Shown here: positions 1 to 7,896 of the stretch, piece after piece | Numbering within the stretch: the first letter of the stretch is position 1 | Layout: each line of letters begins with the position of its first letter | NCBI GenBank assembly: GCA_002256005.1 | Contig: NKIQ01000011.1 | Coordinates: 1-64,000, forward strand | Direction of reading: 5' to 3' | DNA length: 64,000 nt | From: Alphaproteobacteria bacterium PA4 | Lineage (GTDB): Bacteria > Pseudomonadota > Alphaproteobacteria > Sphingomonadales > Sphingomonadaceae | The notes under the pieces: model-generated | Database searches by the model: none | What the model saw: the letters and a program-made list of their open reading frames with translations, nothing else | What the model was told of the DNA's origin: nothing | Program-made: the position numbers and the translations under genes

Positions 1-311
1 CGCCCGCCGCCGCCCCGGTGGCCCCGCCGCCGGCGCCCGCCGCCACCGCCGTCACCGCCCGCCCGGCGGCGAAGAAGCCGGTGCGCGCCGCCAAGGCCAG
101 CAAGACCAGCCTGCTCGATCTCAACGAAAAGATCTGCAAATGGCCGCTCGGCCACCCCGGCGATGCCGATTTCCATTTCTGCGGCAAGCCTTCGCAGGCC
201 GGCTTCCCCTATTGCACCGAACATTGCCTCGTCGCCTATCAGGCCCAGCTGCCCCGCCGCGACCGCGACCGCCGCCCGCCGCCGCAGATGCCGGGCATGC
301 CGCGGCGCTGA
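1..311 (+). CDS. gcrA: GcrA-family cell-cycle regulator, C-terminal part (5' end outside window)
   Basis: The reading frame is open from the window edge to the TGA at 309-311. An Ala/Pro-rich linker leads into LLDLNEKICKWPLG, then FCGKPSQAGFPYCTEHCLVAY, the Cys/His-containing C-terminal block typical of alphaproteobacterial GcrA. GcrA binds RNA polymerase sigma factor and methylated promoters to activate cell-cycle genes; its DNA-binding N-terminus lies upstream of this window. The GTG at position 18 offered by the ORF track is probably internal. The stop overlaps the likely start of the next gene. Family assignment rests on the C-terminal motif only but is distinctive. Confidence 0.88.
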   Translation, partial: PAAAPVAPPPAPAATAVTARPAAKKPVRAAKASKTSLLDLNEKICKWPLGHPGDADFHFCGKPSQAGFPYCTEHCLVAYQAQLPRRDRDRRPPPQMPGMPRR

Positions 312-1501
312 TCGCACAGCGCCTCGCAGACCACCGCGCGGCGGCGCGGCGGCGGTTGCCGCGGTTCCTGTTCGATTACATCGATGGCGGCGCCTATGCC
401 GAACAGACGCTGGCGGCGAACGTCAGCGACCTGGCGGCGGTGGCGCTGCGACAGCGGGTGATGGTCGATGTCGCGCACATCGACACCAGCGCGACCTGGT
501 TCGGCACGACCCACGCCCTGCCCGTCGCGCTCGGCCCCATCGGGCTCGCCGGCATGTATGCCCGGCGCGGCGAGGTGCAGGCGTCGCGCGCTGCCAGTGC
601 CGCCAGCGTGCCCTTCTGCCAGTCCACCCTGTCGCTCTGTTCGCTGGGGGAAGTTGCCGCCGCCGGGCCGCCGCCCTGGTTTCAGCTCTACATGATGAAG
701 GACCGCGGCTTCATGCGCGGTCTGATTGCCGAGGCGCGAGACTTGGGCTGCCCGGCGCTGGTGTTCACCGTCGATCTGCCCATCGCCGGGGCGCGCTATC
801 GCGATCGCCGCTCCGGCCTGTCGGGCGCGCCCGGCCTTGCCACCGATCTGCGCCGCTATGCGCAAGCGGCGCTGCATCCGCGCTGGGCGCTCGATGTCGG
901 CCTGTTGGGGCGGCCGCACCGGCTGGGCAATGTCGCGCCGGTGCTGGGGGCGCAATCGGGGCTGGAGGATTTCCTCGCCTGGATCGGCGCCAACATGGAT
1001 CGCAGCGTCAGCTGGGCCGATCTCGAATGGGTGCGGGATGCCTGGCCGGGGCCGCTGATCCTGAAGGGCGTGCTCGATGTGGACGATGCCCGCGCCGCCC
1101 GCGCGCTCGGCGCCGATGCGCTGGTGGTATCGAACCATGGCGGGCGGCAGCTCGACGGCGTGCTGTCCACCGCCCGCGCCCTGCCACTGATCGCCGATGC
1201 GGTGGGGGACGATCTGCTGCTGTTCGCCGATGGCGGGGTACGGTCGGGGCTGGATGTGCTGCGCCTGCTGGCACTGGGCGCGAAGGGCGTGCTGCTCGGC
1301 CGCGCCTGGGCCTGGGCGCTGGGCGGCGCGCATGGCGGCAGCGGCGAGGCGGGCGTGCGCCACATGCTGGGGATCATAACGGCGGAACTGCAGGTGGCCA
1401 TGGCGCTTACGGGGGTCACGTCGATTGCGGAGATCAGCGGCGATGTTCTGGTGGGCGGGGCGGCTCAAGCCCCTCACCCTCTCCTGTCATCCCGGGCTTG
1501 A
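308..1501 (+). CDS. FMN-dependent alpha-hydroxy-acid oxidizing protein (LldD/glycolate oxidase family)
   Basis: About 397 aa, the usual length for FMN-linked L-2-hydroxyacid oxidases or dehydrogenases (lactate, glycolate or mandelate type). Seen from a start near 308: FLFDYIDGGA at about 20-29, FQLYMMKDR near 125, the flavin-contacting Lys in LILKGV near 253, and the catalytic VSNHGGRQLDG near 277. The start is uncertain: homology begins right after the gcrA stop and no ATG fits, so CTG 308 or a longer form from ATG 140 must be used. The last residues (PHPLLSSRA) and the TGA stop are encoded by the REP-A palindrome, so the repeat has replaced the native C-terminus. The substrate cannot be told from sequence. 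Confidence 0.85.
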   Translation: MIAQRLADHRAAARRRLPRFLFDYIDGGAYAEQTLAANVSDLAAVALRQRVMVDVAHIDTSATWFGTTHALPVALGPIGLAGMYARRGEVQASRAASAASVPFCQSTLSLCSLGEVAAAGPPPWFQLYMMKDRGFMRGLIAEARDLGCPALVFTVDLPIAGARYRDRRSGLSGAPGLATDLRRYAQAALHPRWALDVGLLGRPHRLGNVAPVLGAQSGLEDFLAWIGANMDRSVSWADLEWVRDAWPGPLILKGVLDVDDARAARALGADALVVSNHGGRQLDGVLSTARALPLIADAVGDDLLLFADGGVRSGLDVLRLLALGAKGVLLGRAWAWALGGAHGGSGEAGVRHMLGIITAELQVAMALTGVTSIAEISGDVLVGGAAQAPHPLLSSRA

Positions 1502-1572
1502 CCCGGGACCCAGTTTTTCTTTCCGCACGCGCCAGGAGAAACTGGGTCCCGGGTCAAGCCCGGGATGACAGG
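1483..1572. repeat. REP-A palindrome, copy 1
   Basis: Left arm CCTGTCATCCCGGGCTTGAC continues to ACCCAGTTT; the right arm is its reverse complement, around a short spacer. Arms are about 34 bp. Close copies occur at 17630, 30293 and 31385. This copy supplies the stop codon of the preceding oxidase gene and could fold into a hairpin in its mRNA. Confidence 0.95.
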
Positions 1573-1668
1573 AAGAAACCACATCTCACACCAATCTATT
1601 GGCACTTTACGCGCCAGTTGCCATCCCCACGTCCTTCGGTTAACGTGAACGGCAAGCAGGAGCGCGCC

Positions 1669-3156
1669 ATGACCGAACCCCAAAATTTTGACGTGCTGAT
1701 CGTCGGCGCCGGCCTGTCGGGCATCGGCGCTGCCGTGCATCTGCAGCGCGATTGCCCGGACCGGACATTCGCGCTGCTGGAAGGCCGCGATGCCATCGGC
1801 GGCACCTGGGATCTGTTCCGCTACCCCGGCATCCGCTCCGATTCCGACATGTACACCTTGGGCTATCGCTTCAAGCCGTGGCGCGAGGCCAAGGCGATTG
1901 CCGATGGCCCCAGCATCCGCAATTACATCCGCGAAACCGCCGCCGAGCATGACCTCGATCGCCACATCCGCTTCGGCCACAAGGTGCGCGCCGCCAGCTG
2001 GTCCAGCGCCGACGCACAATGGACGGTGACGGTCGCCTTGAAGGACGGCGGCACCACCGAATATCGCTGCAATTTCCTCTACATGTGCAGCGGCTATTAC
2101 GCCTATGGCGAAGCCTATAAGCCCGATTGGGCGGGCGAGGCGGATTTTGCCGGCCAGATCATCCACCCGCAATTCTGGCCGGAAAGCCTCGACTACACCG
2201 GCAAGCGCGTCGTCATCATCGGTTCGGGCGCCACCGCGGTGACGCTGGTGCCGGAAATGGCCAAGCAGGCGGCCAAGGTCACCATGCTGCAACGCTCCCC
2301 CACCTATGTCGTCAGCCGGCCGGGCAAGGATGCCATTGCCGATGTGCTGAGGAAGGTGCTGCCGGCGCAGCTGGCCTATGATCTGGTGCGCTGGAAGAAT
2401 GTCACGCTCGGCATGTGGTTCTACAAGCAGACGCGGCTGCGCCCCGAAAAGGTGCGCGCCAATCTGCTCGGCCGCGTGCAGAAGCTGCTGCCCGAAGGCT
2501 ATGACACCGCGAAGCATTTCACGCCGAAATACAATCCCTGGGACCAGCGGCTCTGCCTCGTCCCCGATGCCGATCTGTTCGACGCCATCAAGGGCGGCAA
2601 GGCCGACATCGTCACCGACACGATCGAGCGTTTCGAGCGCGACGGCATCCGGCTGACGTCGGGCGAGCTGCTGCCCGCCGACATCGTCGTCACCGCCACG
2701 GGGCTGAAGCTGGAGGCGCTGGGCGGCATGGCGGTCAGCGTCGATGGCGTCACCCGCCGGCCGGGCGAGAGCCTCGCCTACAAGGGGATGATGTTTTCGG
2801 GCATCCCCAACCTTGCCGTCAGCTTCGGCTATATCAACGCCAGCTGGACCCTGCGCTCCGACCTCATCGCCGAATATGTCGGCCGGCTGCTCAACCACAT
2901 GAAGGCGACCGGCACGCAGATCGCCACGCCGACGCCGGGCGCGGACGTGACGGCGGAACGGCTGGCGATGGACCTGTCGTCCGGCTACGTCCAGCGCGGC
3001 GCCGACGCCCTGCCCCGCAGCGGCAACCGCGCCCCCTGGATGGTCACCGCCAACTACAAGCTCGACCGCGCCGAACTGCGCGAGGGCGATCTGGCCGACG
3101 ACATGGCGTTCAGCACGGCGACACCGGCACGGGTGCTTGCGGAGGCGGCGGAATAG
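1669..3156 (+). CDS. Flavin-containing Baeyer-Villiger-type monooxygenase
   Basis: 495 aa flavoprotein expected to insert oxygen next to a carbonyl using FAD and NADPH. Visible features: first dinucleotide fold IVGAGLSGIG at 11-20, GGTWDLFRYPG at about 44-54, the Baeyer-Villiger fingerprint FAGQIIHPQFWP at 160-171 (pattern FxGxxxHxxxWP), and a second Rossmann motif IIGSGATAV near 183. The ATG at 1669 is chosen because AGGAG precedes it and homology starts at once; the longer ORF-track version runs through unrelated sequence. The substrate (ketone, steroid or amine) cannot be predicted. It stands alone between REP-A and an intergenic patch. Confidence 0.92.
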   Translation: MTEPQNFDVLIVGAGLSGIGAAVHLQRDCPDRTFALLEGRDAIGGTWDLFRYPGIRSDSDMYTLGYRFKPWREAKAIADGPSIRNYIRETAAEHDLDRHIRFGHKVRAASWSSADAQWTVTVALKDGGTTEYRCNFLYMCSGYYAYGEAYKPDWAGEADFAGQIIHPQFWPESLDYTGKRVVIIGSGATAVTLVPEMAKQAAKVTMLQRSPTYVVSRPGKDAIADVLRKVLPAQLAYDLVRWKNVTLGMWFYKQTRLRPEKVRANLLGRVQKLLPEGYDTAKHFTPKYNPWDQRLCLVPDADLFDAIKGGKADIVTDTIERFERDGIRLTSGELLPADIVVTATGLKLEALGGMAVSVDGVTRRPGESLAYKGMMFSGIPNLAVSFGYINASWTLRSDLIAEYVGRLLNHMKATGTQIATPTPGADVTAERLAMDLSSGYVQRGADALPRSGNRAPWMVTANYKLDRAELREGDLADDMAFSTATPARVLAEAAE

Positions 3157-3410
3157 CCTGGCGCCTGCGGGTGGGAGCCCCGGGTCGAATAGATCGTGTA
3201 TCGGCGCACCATTATCCGTTTGCTGGATTCTGCTGCTTGGGCCCCGAATTGGCGTGCCTTCGAATAGCAGGAACTAAGAGATTATTGTCGTTGCTGGTGG
3301 GTTCGCCAAATGTCCGGTTAAGCCAAGACCTGCCAGTTGCGCATTTATCAAGTTACCGCAACCAGTCAGGTGCGATAGCGCCGGTTGTGTAGGATTAACT
3401 GGGCCTGACC
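3157..3410. other. Intergenic patch with no recognised gene
   Basis: This stretch is visibly AT-richer than the flanking monooxygenase gene. A 73-codon ORF (3171-3392) matches nothing I know and has no Shine-Dalgarno sequence. It may be a remnant of sequence acquired with the neighbouring methyltransferase/TetR pair. No promoter or hairpin stands out. Confidence 0.4.
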
Positions 3411-4151
3411 CTAGACCGGTTTTTCCGCAACCACGATCCACATCAGCGATAGCGCCACACCGAAGGCGGGCTTGGACTGCATCACCGTCAGGCCCGCACC
3501 GGCGAACGCGGCGGCGTAGGCATGGGTCGGTACATAGTCGCCAATCACGACCCGACCGCCGGGTTTGAGGACACGGGCTATCTCGCGGCAGGCCCGCGCC
3601 TGATCGGCCTTGTCCTCGATATTGTGGATGCAGAGCAGCGACACCACGCGATCGAAACTGGCGTCGGGAAAAGCCAGTTCACGAGCATCGCCGGTTTGGA
3701 CTTCGACGCGATCTGCCACCCTTTCCGCGACCACGTTCCGCATGGTCGTCGCGGCAGCATTGTTGGAGAGGTCTTTGGATGCCCATAGGTCGATGCCGAT
3801 GACCTTGCCGCGCTGCGTCCGCTTCGCCGCGCCGACCAGCAATAGCCCGGCGCCAGTCCCGACATCGAGGACGGTTTCGTCGCCGCGCAGCTTGGCAAGG
3901 TTGAGAATATGCTCGCGCGTGCGGACTTTGCCGACAACGGCATAGACCACCATCAGCAAACCGAAGAACAGCGGCACCGCGCCGAGCAATAAGAGAACCA
4001 TGCCTGCGTAGCGCCAAGCGCCGGGTGCGAGCGCGGCAATGACGCAACCCATCAATACGGCCGCTCCGCCGCCAAGCAAAAGGCCAAGCATGATGCCTGG
4101 AGCATCGAAACCATAGTCGGCGCGCGCGGGGGGAGTAGCGTGCTGCGGCAT
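3411..4151 (-). CDS. Membrane-anchored class I SAM-dependent methyltransferase
   Basis: 246 aa. Two hydrophobic segments at about 18-42 and 48-73 precede a soluble Rossmann methyltransferase domain with motif I LDVGTGAGLLL near 95-105, acidic IGIDLWA after beta-2, and ARVLKPGGRVVIGDY further on, as in UbiE/arsenite-type methyltransferases. The membrane anchor is unusual for the fold. It is divergent from a TetR regulator 97 bp away, suggesting it is that regulator's target. The substrate is unknown; a lipid or a hydrophobic toxic compound would fit the membrane location (inference). Confidence 0.8.
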   Translation of the reverse strand: MPQHATPPARADYGFDAPGIMLGLLLGGGAAVLMGCVIAALAPGAWRYAGMVLLLLGAVPLFFGLLMVVYAVVGKVRTREHILNLAKLRGDETVLDVGTGAGLLLVGAAKRTQRGKVIGIDLWASKDLSNNAAATTMRNVVAERVADRVEVQTGDARELAFPDASFDRVVSLLCIHNIEDKADQARACREIARVLKPGGRVVIGDYVPTHAYAAAFAGAGLTVMQSKPAFGVALSLMWIVVAEKPV

Positions 4152-4176
4152 TCCGACTATCCTGATTGCTATGGCG

Positions 4177-4198
4177 ATTCGTGTACGATTCCGTATAG
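4177..4198. promoter_or_regulatory. Tandem 11-bp direct repeat in divergent promoter region
   Basis: ATTCGTGTACG is followed directly by ATTCCGTATAG in the only intergenic space between the divergent methyltransferase and TetR genes, where the shared control region should lie. The 11-bp period would put both sites on one DNA face. Operator function is inferred from position only. Confidence 0.3.
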
Positions 4199-4247
4199 TA
4201 TTTAAGTGGGCGCATGGCGGTCAAGACGCGATGGGATATCAGGAGCG

Positions 4248-4877
4248 ATGACGACGTCACGCGGACCAGGACGGCCGAAAGATCAGGCGAAGGGCAACGC
4301 CATTCTCGACGCCGGATGGGCACTATTCCTAGAGCGCGGCGTAGGGGCGGTATCAATTGAGGCCATCGCAGCACGAGCGGGCGTATCGAAGATGACTGTC
4401 TACAAGCATTTCACAGACAAGCACGCCTTGTTCGAGGAAGCCGTGTTGCGGGAGATGCGCGCCATCCAGACGGTGCAAATCATCCGCCCTAGCGGTCAGC
4501 AAGACGATCTGGAGGGCACGCTACGTGCTTTCGGGATCGGGATTATGTCATATTTGGCGACCGGCGCGGCAGTCGACTTCTATAATGTGCTGGCCGGCGA
4601 GCTGCGTCGTCACCCCGATATCGCGCAGACTTTTTACGCTCTTGGTCCGGCGCGGACAATCGCGAATTTGGCCTCGATCCTCTCCGGTGCAGGAGACCGG
4701 CTCGCCATCGACGACCCTTTAAAGGCGGCAGAGGCGTTGTTCGGTTTGTGGCAGGGGGCGAGCAACTTTCAACTGTCACTTGGAGTCGATACCGATGCAA
4801 CCGAGAAAGCCATCGCCGAACGAGTTGATTATGGCATAGCATTTTTCATGCGTGCTGTTTTGCGACCACTTCCATGA
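4248..4877 (+). CDS. TetR/AcrR-family transcriptional regulator
   Basis: 209 aa from ATG 4248 (AGGAG lies just upstream). The N-terminus GRPKDQAKGNAILDAGWALF leads into the TetR helix-turn-helix AIAARAGVSKMTVYKHF, then AcrR-like ligand-domain sequence including IANLASIL and AEALFGLWQGA. The ORF-track start at GTG 4206 adds an unconvincing leader. It is divergent from the methyltransferase at 3411-4151, the natural regulatory target. The pair is somewhat less GC-rich than its surroundings. The ligand is unknown. Confidence 0.9.
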   Translation: MTTSRGPGRPKDQAKGNAILDAGWALFLERGVGAVSIEAIAARAGVSKMTVYKHFTDKHALFEEAVLREMRAIQTVQIIRPSGQQDDLEGTLRAFGIGIMSYLATGAAVDFYNVLAGELRRHPDIAQTFYALGPARTIANLASILSGAGDRLAIDDPLKAAEALFGLWQGASNFQLSLGVDTDATEKAIAERVDYGIAFFMRAVLRPLP

Positions 4878-4904
4878 TACTGACCGAGCGGTTCGCTTGA
4901 ATAA

Positions 4905-4943
4905 CAGGGGTTTGGGGCCTGAGGCCCCAGCCGCCGGAGGCCC
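4905..4943. repeat. REP-B, solo half-element
   Basis: CAGGGGTTTGGGGCCTGAGGCCCCAG followed by CCGCCGGAGGCC. It carries the inner palindrome GGGGCCTGAGGCCCC and sits between the 3' ends of the convergent TetR and amidohydrolase genes, where it could form a bidirectional terminator-like hairpin. Confidence 0.85.
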
Positions 4944-4957
4944 GCTTCTCTCGCCCC

Positions 4958-6541
4958 TTACTGCGCCGCGCTCACCCCCGCCTTTTCATAATCGATGCCC
5001 AGTTGCTGCAGATACGACCGGTATTTCTTCGGGTCGAAATACTGCTTTTCCATCGCCGGGCGCAGCTTGGTCATGATGTCGGCGTTGAGGTGGATGGCGG
5101 GCTGGTCGTCGGGGCCGAGCAGGGGCTGGTAGCGTTCGGTCTTGAACTGGACATCCTGTTGCCAGGTCCTGGCGCTGGCGACGAGTTCGGGCGTCGTCAT
5201 CAGGTCGAGCAGGGTCATCGCTGCCACCTTGGCGCCGGCGACCGCGCCCTTGTGGGCGATCGGCGTCGCCATGGCGGCGGCGGCCATGACGTTGTGGTAA
5301 GACACGCCGGGAATGTTGGACGGATAGACGATGGTGATGGTCGGCACCGTCCACATGATGTCGCCGATATCGTCCGACCCGGCGTTGCGATCGGGGTTGG
5401 GGTTTTCCGGCGACCAGAGCTGCGGCCCGTTGCTGGCCAGCGGCTGGTCCTTGCGGCCGAAGCCGGCCAGCACGGCGCGGGCGAAGTTCCGGTCGGCGGT
5501 GCTCCAGGTCGGCAGGCCCACCGTCTGCATGTTGGCAAAGGCGGCTTCGGCGAGCGGGCGGTTGCCGTAATTGGTGGCGGCATGGCCGAGGATGCGGTGG
5601 GTGACGCTGGTTTCGGTCATCAGCGCGGCGCCATCGGCGATGCGGTTGCCGGCCTCGAACATCGCCTTCACCGCCGGCAGCGTCGTGTCGCGGAAATAAT
5701 ACCAGACGCTGGCCTTGTCGGGCACGATGTTCGGCTGGTTGCCGCCGCCGGTAATCACATAATGGCTGCGCTGGCTGGGCGGCAGATGCTCGCGCTTCAT
5801 GTTCCAGCCGGCGTCCATCAGCTCGACGGCATCGAGCGCGCTCTTGCCATCCCAGGGGTTGCCGGCGGCATGGGCGGTGCGGCCCTGGAATGTGTATTCG
5901 ACGCTCAATGACGCCGTGTAGCTGAGCGGCCCCCAGCTGGTGTTCAGCTGGTCGCCGACATGGGCGAACATGTTGGCGTCGACGTCCTTGAACAGGCCGG
6001 CGCGCACATAATAGGCCTTGGTCGCCACCAGTTCCTCGGCAACGCCCGGCCACAGCATGATGCGGCCCTTGATGCCGTTTTTCTCCATCACCTGCTTGGC
6101 GGCGATGGCGGCGACGATCATCATCGGCATGCCGCTGTTATGGCCCTCGCCATGGCCCGGCGCGCCGGCCACCAGCGGCTTCGCCCCCGGCACCCCCGGC
6201 GTCTGCGACAGGCCGAGCAGCCCGTCGATATCGCTGCCCAGCGCGATCATCGGCCCGCCCTCACCCCAGATGGCGGTGAATGCCGTGGGGATGCCGGCGA
6301 CGCCGCGCGTCACCTTGAAACCGTTCTTTTCGAGGATAGCGGCGAGATAGGCGCTGGTCCGCACCTCCTGAAACCCCGGCTCGGCAAAGCTGAACAGCTG
6401 GTCGATCATGCCGGCCAGCTCGCCGGCGCGCGCATCGACCAGCGCCGCGGCCTCCGCCTTCAGCGGCGCCGGCGCCGCAGCCTGAGCCTGGGCGTGGAGG
6501 GCCATGGCCAGCAGGCTGGCAGTGACGGCATTGCGAATCAT
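4958..6541 (-). CDS. Exported M20-family amidohydrolase/peptidase
   Basis: 527 aa from the ATG at 6541, preceded by GGGGACC; the ORF-track start is eight codons longer. A cleavable signal peptide (MIRNAVTASLLAMALHAQAQA) indicates export. The M20 metallo-hydrolase core shows GHGEGHNSG at about 129-136 for metal binding and the catalytic Glu pair in GVAEELVATK. It resembles the AbgB-like subgroup that hydrolyses aminoacyl-aromatic amides, but the substrate is not deducible. It faces TetR convergently across a REP-B. The gene downstream on its 5' side is a separate co-directional unit. Confidence 0.88.
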   Translation of the reverse strand: MIRNAVTASLLAMALHAQAQAAAPAPLKAEAAALVDARAGELAGMIDQLFSFAEPGFQEVRTSAYLAAILEKNGFKVTRGVAGIPTAFTAIWGEGGPMIALGSDIDGLLGLSQTPGVPGAKPLVAGAPGHGEGHNSGMPMMIVAAIAAKQVMEKNGIKGRIMLWPGVAEELVATKAYYVRAGLFKDVDANMFAHVGDQLNTSWGPLSYTASLSVEYTFQGRTAHAAGNPWDGKSALDAVELMDAGWNMKREHLPPSQRSHYVITGGGNQPNIVPDKASVWYYFRDTTLPAVKAMFEAGNRIADGAALMTETSVTHRILGHAATNYGNRPLAEAAFANMQTVGLPTWSTADRNFARAVLAGFGRKDQPLASNGPQLWSPENPNPDRNAGSDDIGDIMWTVPTITIVYPSNIPGVSYHNVMAAAAMATPIAHKGAVAGAKVAAMTLLDLMTTPELVASARTWQQDVQFKTERYQPLLGPDDQPAIHLNADIMTKLRPAMEKQYFDPKKYRSYLQQLGIDYEKAGVSAAQ

Positions 6542-6601
6542 CAGGGTCCCCTTTGTTTGGGGCAAGGCTAACGCTGGGGTTTGGGGGGGTAAAGAGTGGC
6601 C

Positions 6602-7147
6602 CTACGCCAACGTCCGGTCGATCAGCACGGCGAGGAACAGGGCCGGGCCGCCATGCGCCACCCAGGCGTGATTGGTGCCGCGCTGGATAACGACCTGGCC
6701 GGGCTTGATGCGGGTTTCGCCGGCTTCGAGGATCAGGCTGGCGTCGCCCTGCAACAGGCAGATCACGTCGATCGAATGGGTTTCGTGCATCGCCGAGGCG
6801 CGGCTCTGGTCGATGATGTGGCGCTCGCCGCCAAAGCCGGCAAAGACATTGCGGGTGATGGCGTCGAGCTCGGCCTTGGGCACGCCTTCCGGCAGCGGCG
6901 AGACGACGAACCAGCGCACCTGGACATTGCCGGGGCGCGGGCCGAGCACGGCTTTTGTCGTGCCAAGGTCGCTGTGGTCGCGCGGGTTCAGCGGGCCTGA
7001 CGCCGCATCCTCCCAGATTTCGAAAAGCCCGCCGAGATTGGGGTCGCCGGCGAACACCGAAGGCCCGCCATCGATGATGATCGTCGATTGGCCGTCTTCG
7101 GTATCGCCGGTGATGATGCGGCGCATGGCGTCCTGAAATCCCGACAT
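6602..7147 (-). CDS. Cupin-domain protein
   Basis: 181 aa from ATG 7147. The C-terminal half is a small beta-barrel cupin: HETHSIDVICLLQGD, then LILEAGETRIKPGQVVIQRGTNHAW. The WVAHGG and RGTNHAW segments carry likely metal ligands. The N-terminal half (FEIWEDAASGPLN, VRWFVVSPLPEG) looks like the partner domain found in cupins acting on aromatic or polyketide-like substrates. The start shares one base with the stop of the upstream deacetylase gene (TGATG), so the two are translationally coupled. Function beyond cupin is unknown. Confidence 0.8.
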   Translation of the reverse strand: MSGFQDAMRRIITGDTEDGQSTIIIDGGPSVFAGDPNLGGLFEIWEDAASGPLNPRDHSDLGTTKAVLGPRPGNVQVRWFVVSPLPEGVPKAELDAITRNVFAGFGGERHIIDQSRASAMHETHSIDVICLLQGDASLILEAGETRIKPGQVVIQRGTNHAWVAHGGPALFLAVLIDRTLA

Positions 7148-7887
7148 CAGCTGTCTCCTCCCGTTTCGTCTTTTTCCGTGTGACTGGCCAGCAGCTGGCT
7201 GACGGTGACCATGCGATAGCCGCGCCGGGCCAGTTCGGCGAGGATCAGCGGCAGTGCGGCGCGCTCGGTGGCGTTGCCGGCATACATGGGATGGATGAGG
7301 ATGATGGAGCCGGGCCTGACCTCGGCCAGCACCTTGCGGGCATAGGCCTGCGGGTCGCGGTCGGGCGGATCGCCGGCATCCCACATGATCATTCGCTTGT
7401 GGCTGCGCGCCACGGCGAGCGGCAGGCCGAACAGCTTCTTGCCGAATGGCGGGCGGAACAGCACCGGCAGCGGGGCGCCACCGCCCTGCAGCACCCGGTC
7501 CGTATCGGCAATTTCAGCGTCATAATAGGCCGCCGACCGGAACATCATCTGCTTGTGGTGAAAACTGTGGTTGCCGATTTCATGCCCATCGGCGACGACA
7601 CGGGCGACCAGCTGCGGCGTGGCCAGCTTGCCGATCATGAAGAAGGTGCCGCGGGCCTGATAGCGGTGCAGCAGCGGCAGCACCGTATCGAGGCCCAGCG
7701 CCGTCGGCCCATCGTCGAAGGTCAGCGCCACCAGCGGTGCCCGGGTTTCGACGCGGCAGATGGCCTCGCCGGTCAGCGCGAAGCAGCGCGCCTTGCTGAG
7801 CCGATGCACGCCGAAGGCGGCGAGGAACAAGGCGAGCGCCAGCAAGGCTCCCAGCCCCAACCGCCGCCGTGCCGAGCGCACCGCCAT
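7147..7887 (-). CDS. Membrane-anchored polysaccharide deacetylase (NodB domain)
   Basis: 246 aa. A basic N-terminus and a single hydrophobic segment (about 10-28) anchor it, with the catalytic domain outside the cytoplasm. NodB motifs are intact: TFDDGP at 56-61 (base and metal Asp), NHSFHH at 106-111 (metal His), RPPFGKK near 144, and IILIHPMY near the end. Such enzymes remove acetyl groups from GlcNAc in peptidoglycan or exopolysaccharide. It is followed with one-base overlap by a cupin gene and preceded at 9 bp by phaC, so all three may form one transcript. Confidence 0.9.
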   Translation of the reverse strand: MAVRSARRRLGLGALLALALFLAAFGVHRLSKARCFALTGEAICRVETRAPLVALTFDDGPTALGLDTVLPLLHRYQARGTFFMIGKLATPQLVARVVADGHEIGNHSFHHKQMMFRSAAYYDAEIADTDRVLQGGGAPLPVLFRPPFGKKLFGLPLAVARSHKRMIMWDAGDPPDRDPQAYARKVLAEVRPGSIILIHPMYAGNATERAALPLILAELARRGYRMVTVSQLLASHTEKDETGGDS

Positions 7888-7896
7888 CGCCTAGCC

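Noticed and set aside
3171-3392. 73-aa ORF in an intergenic patch
   Set aside because: No ribosome site, no recognisable motif.
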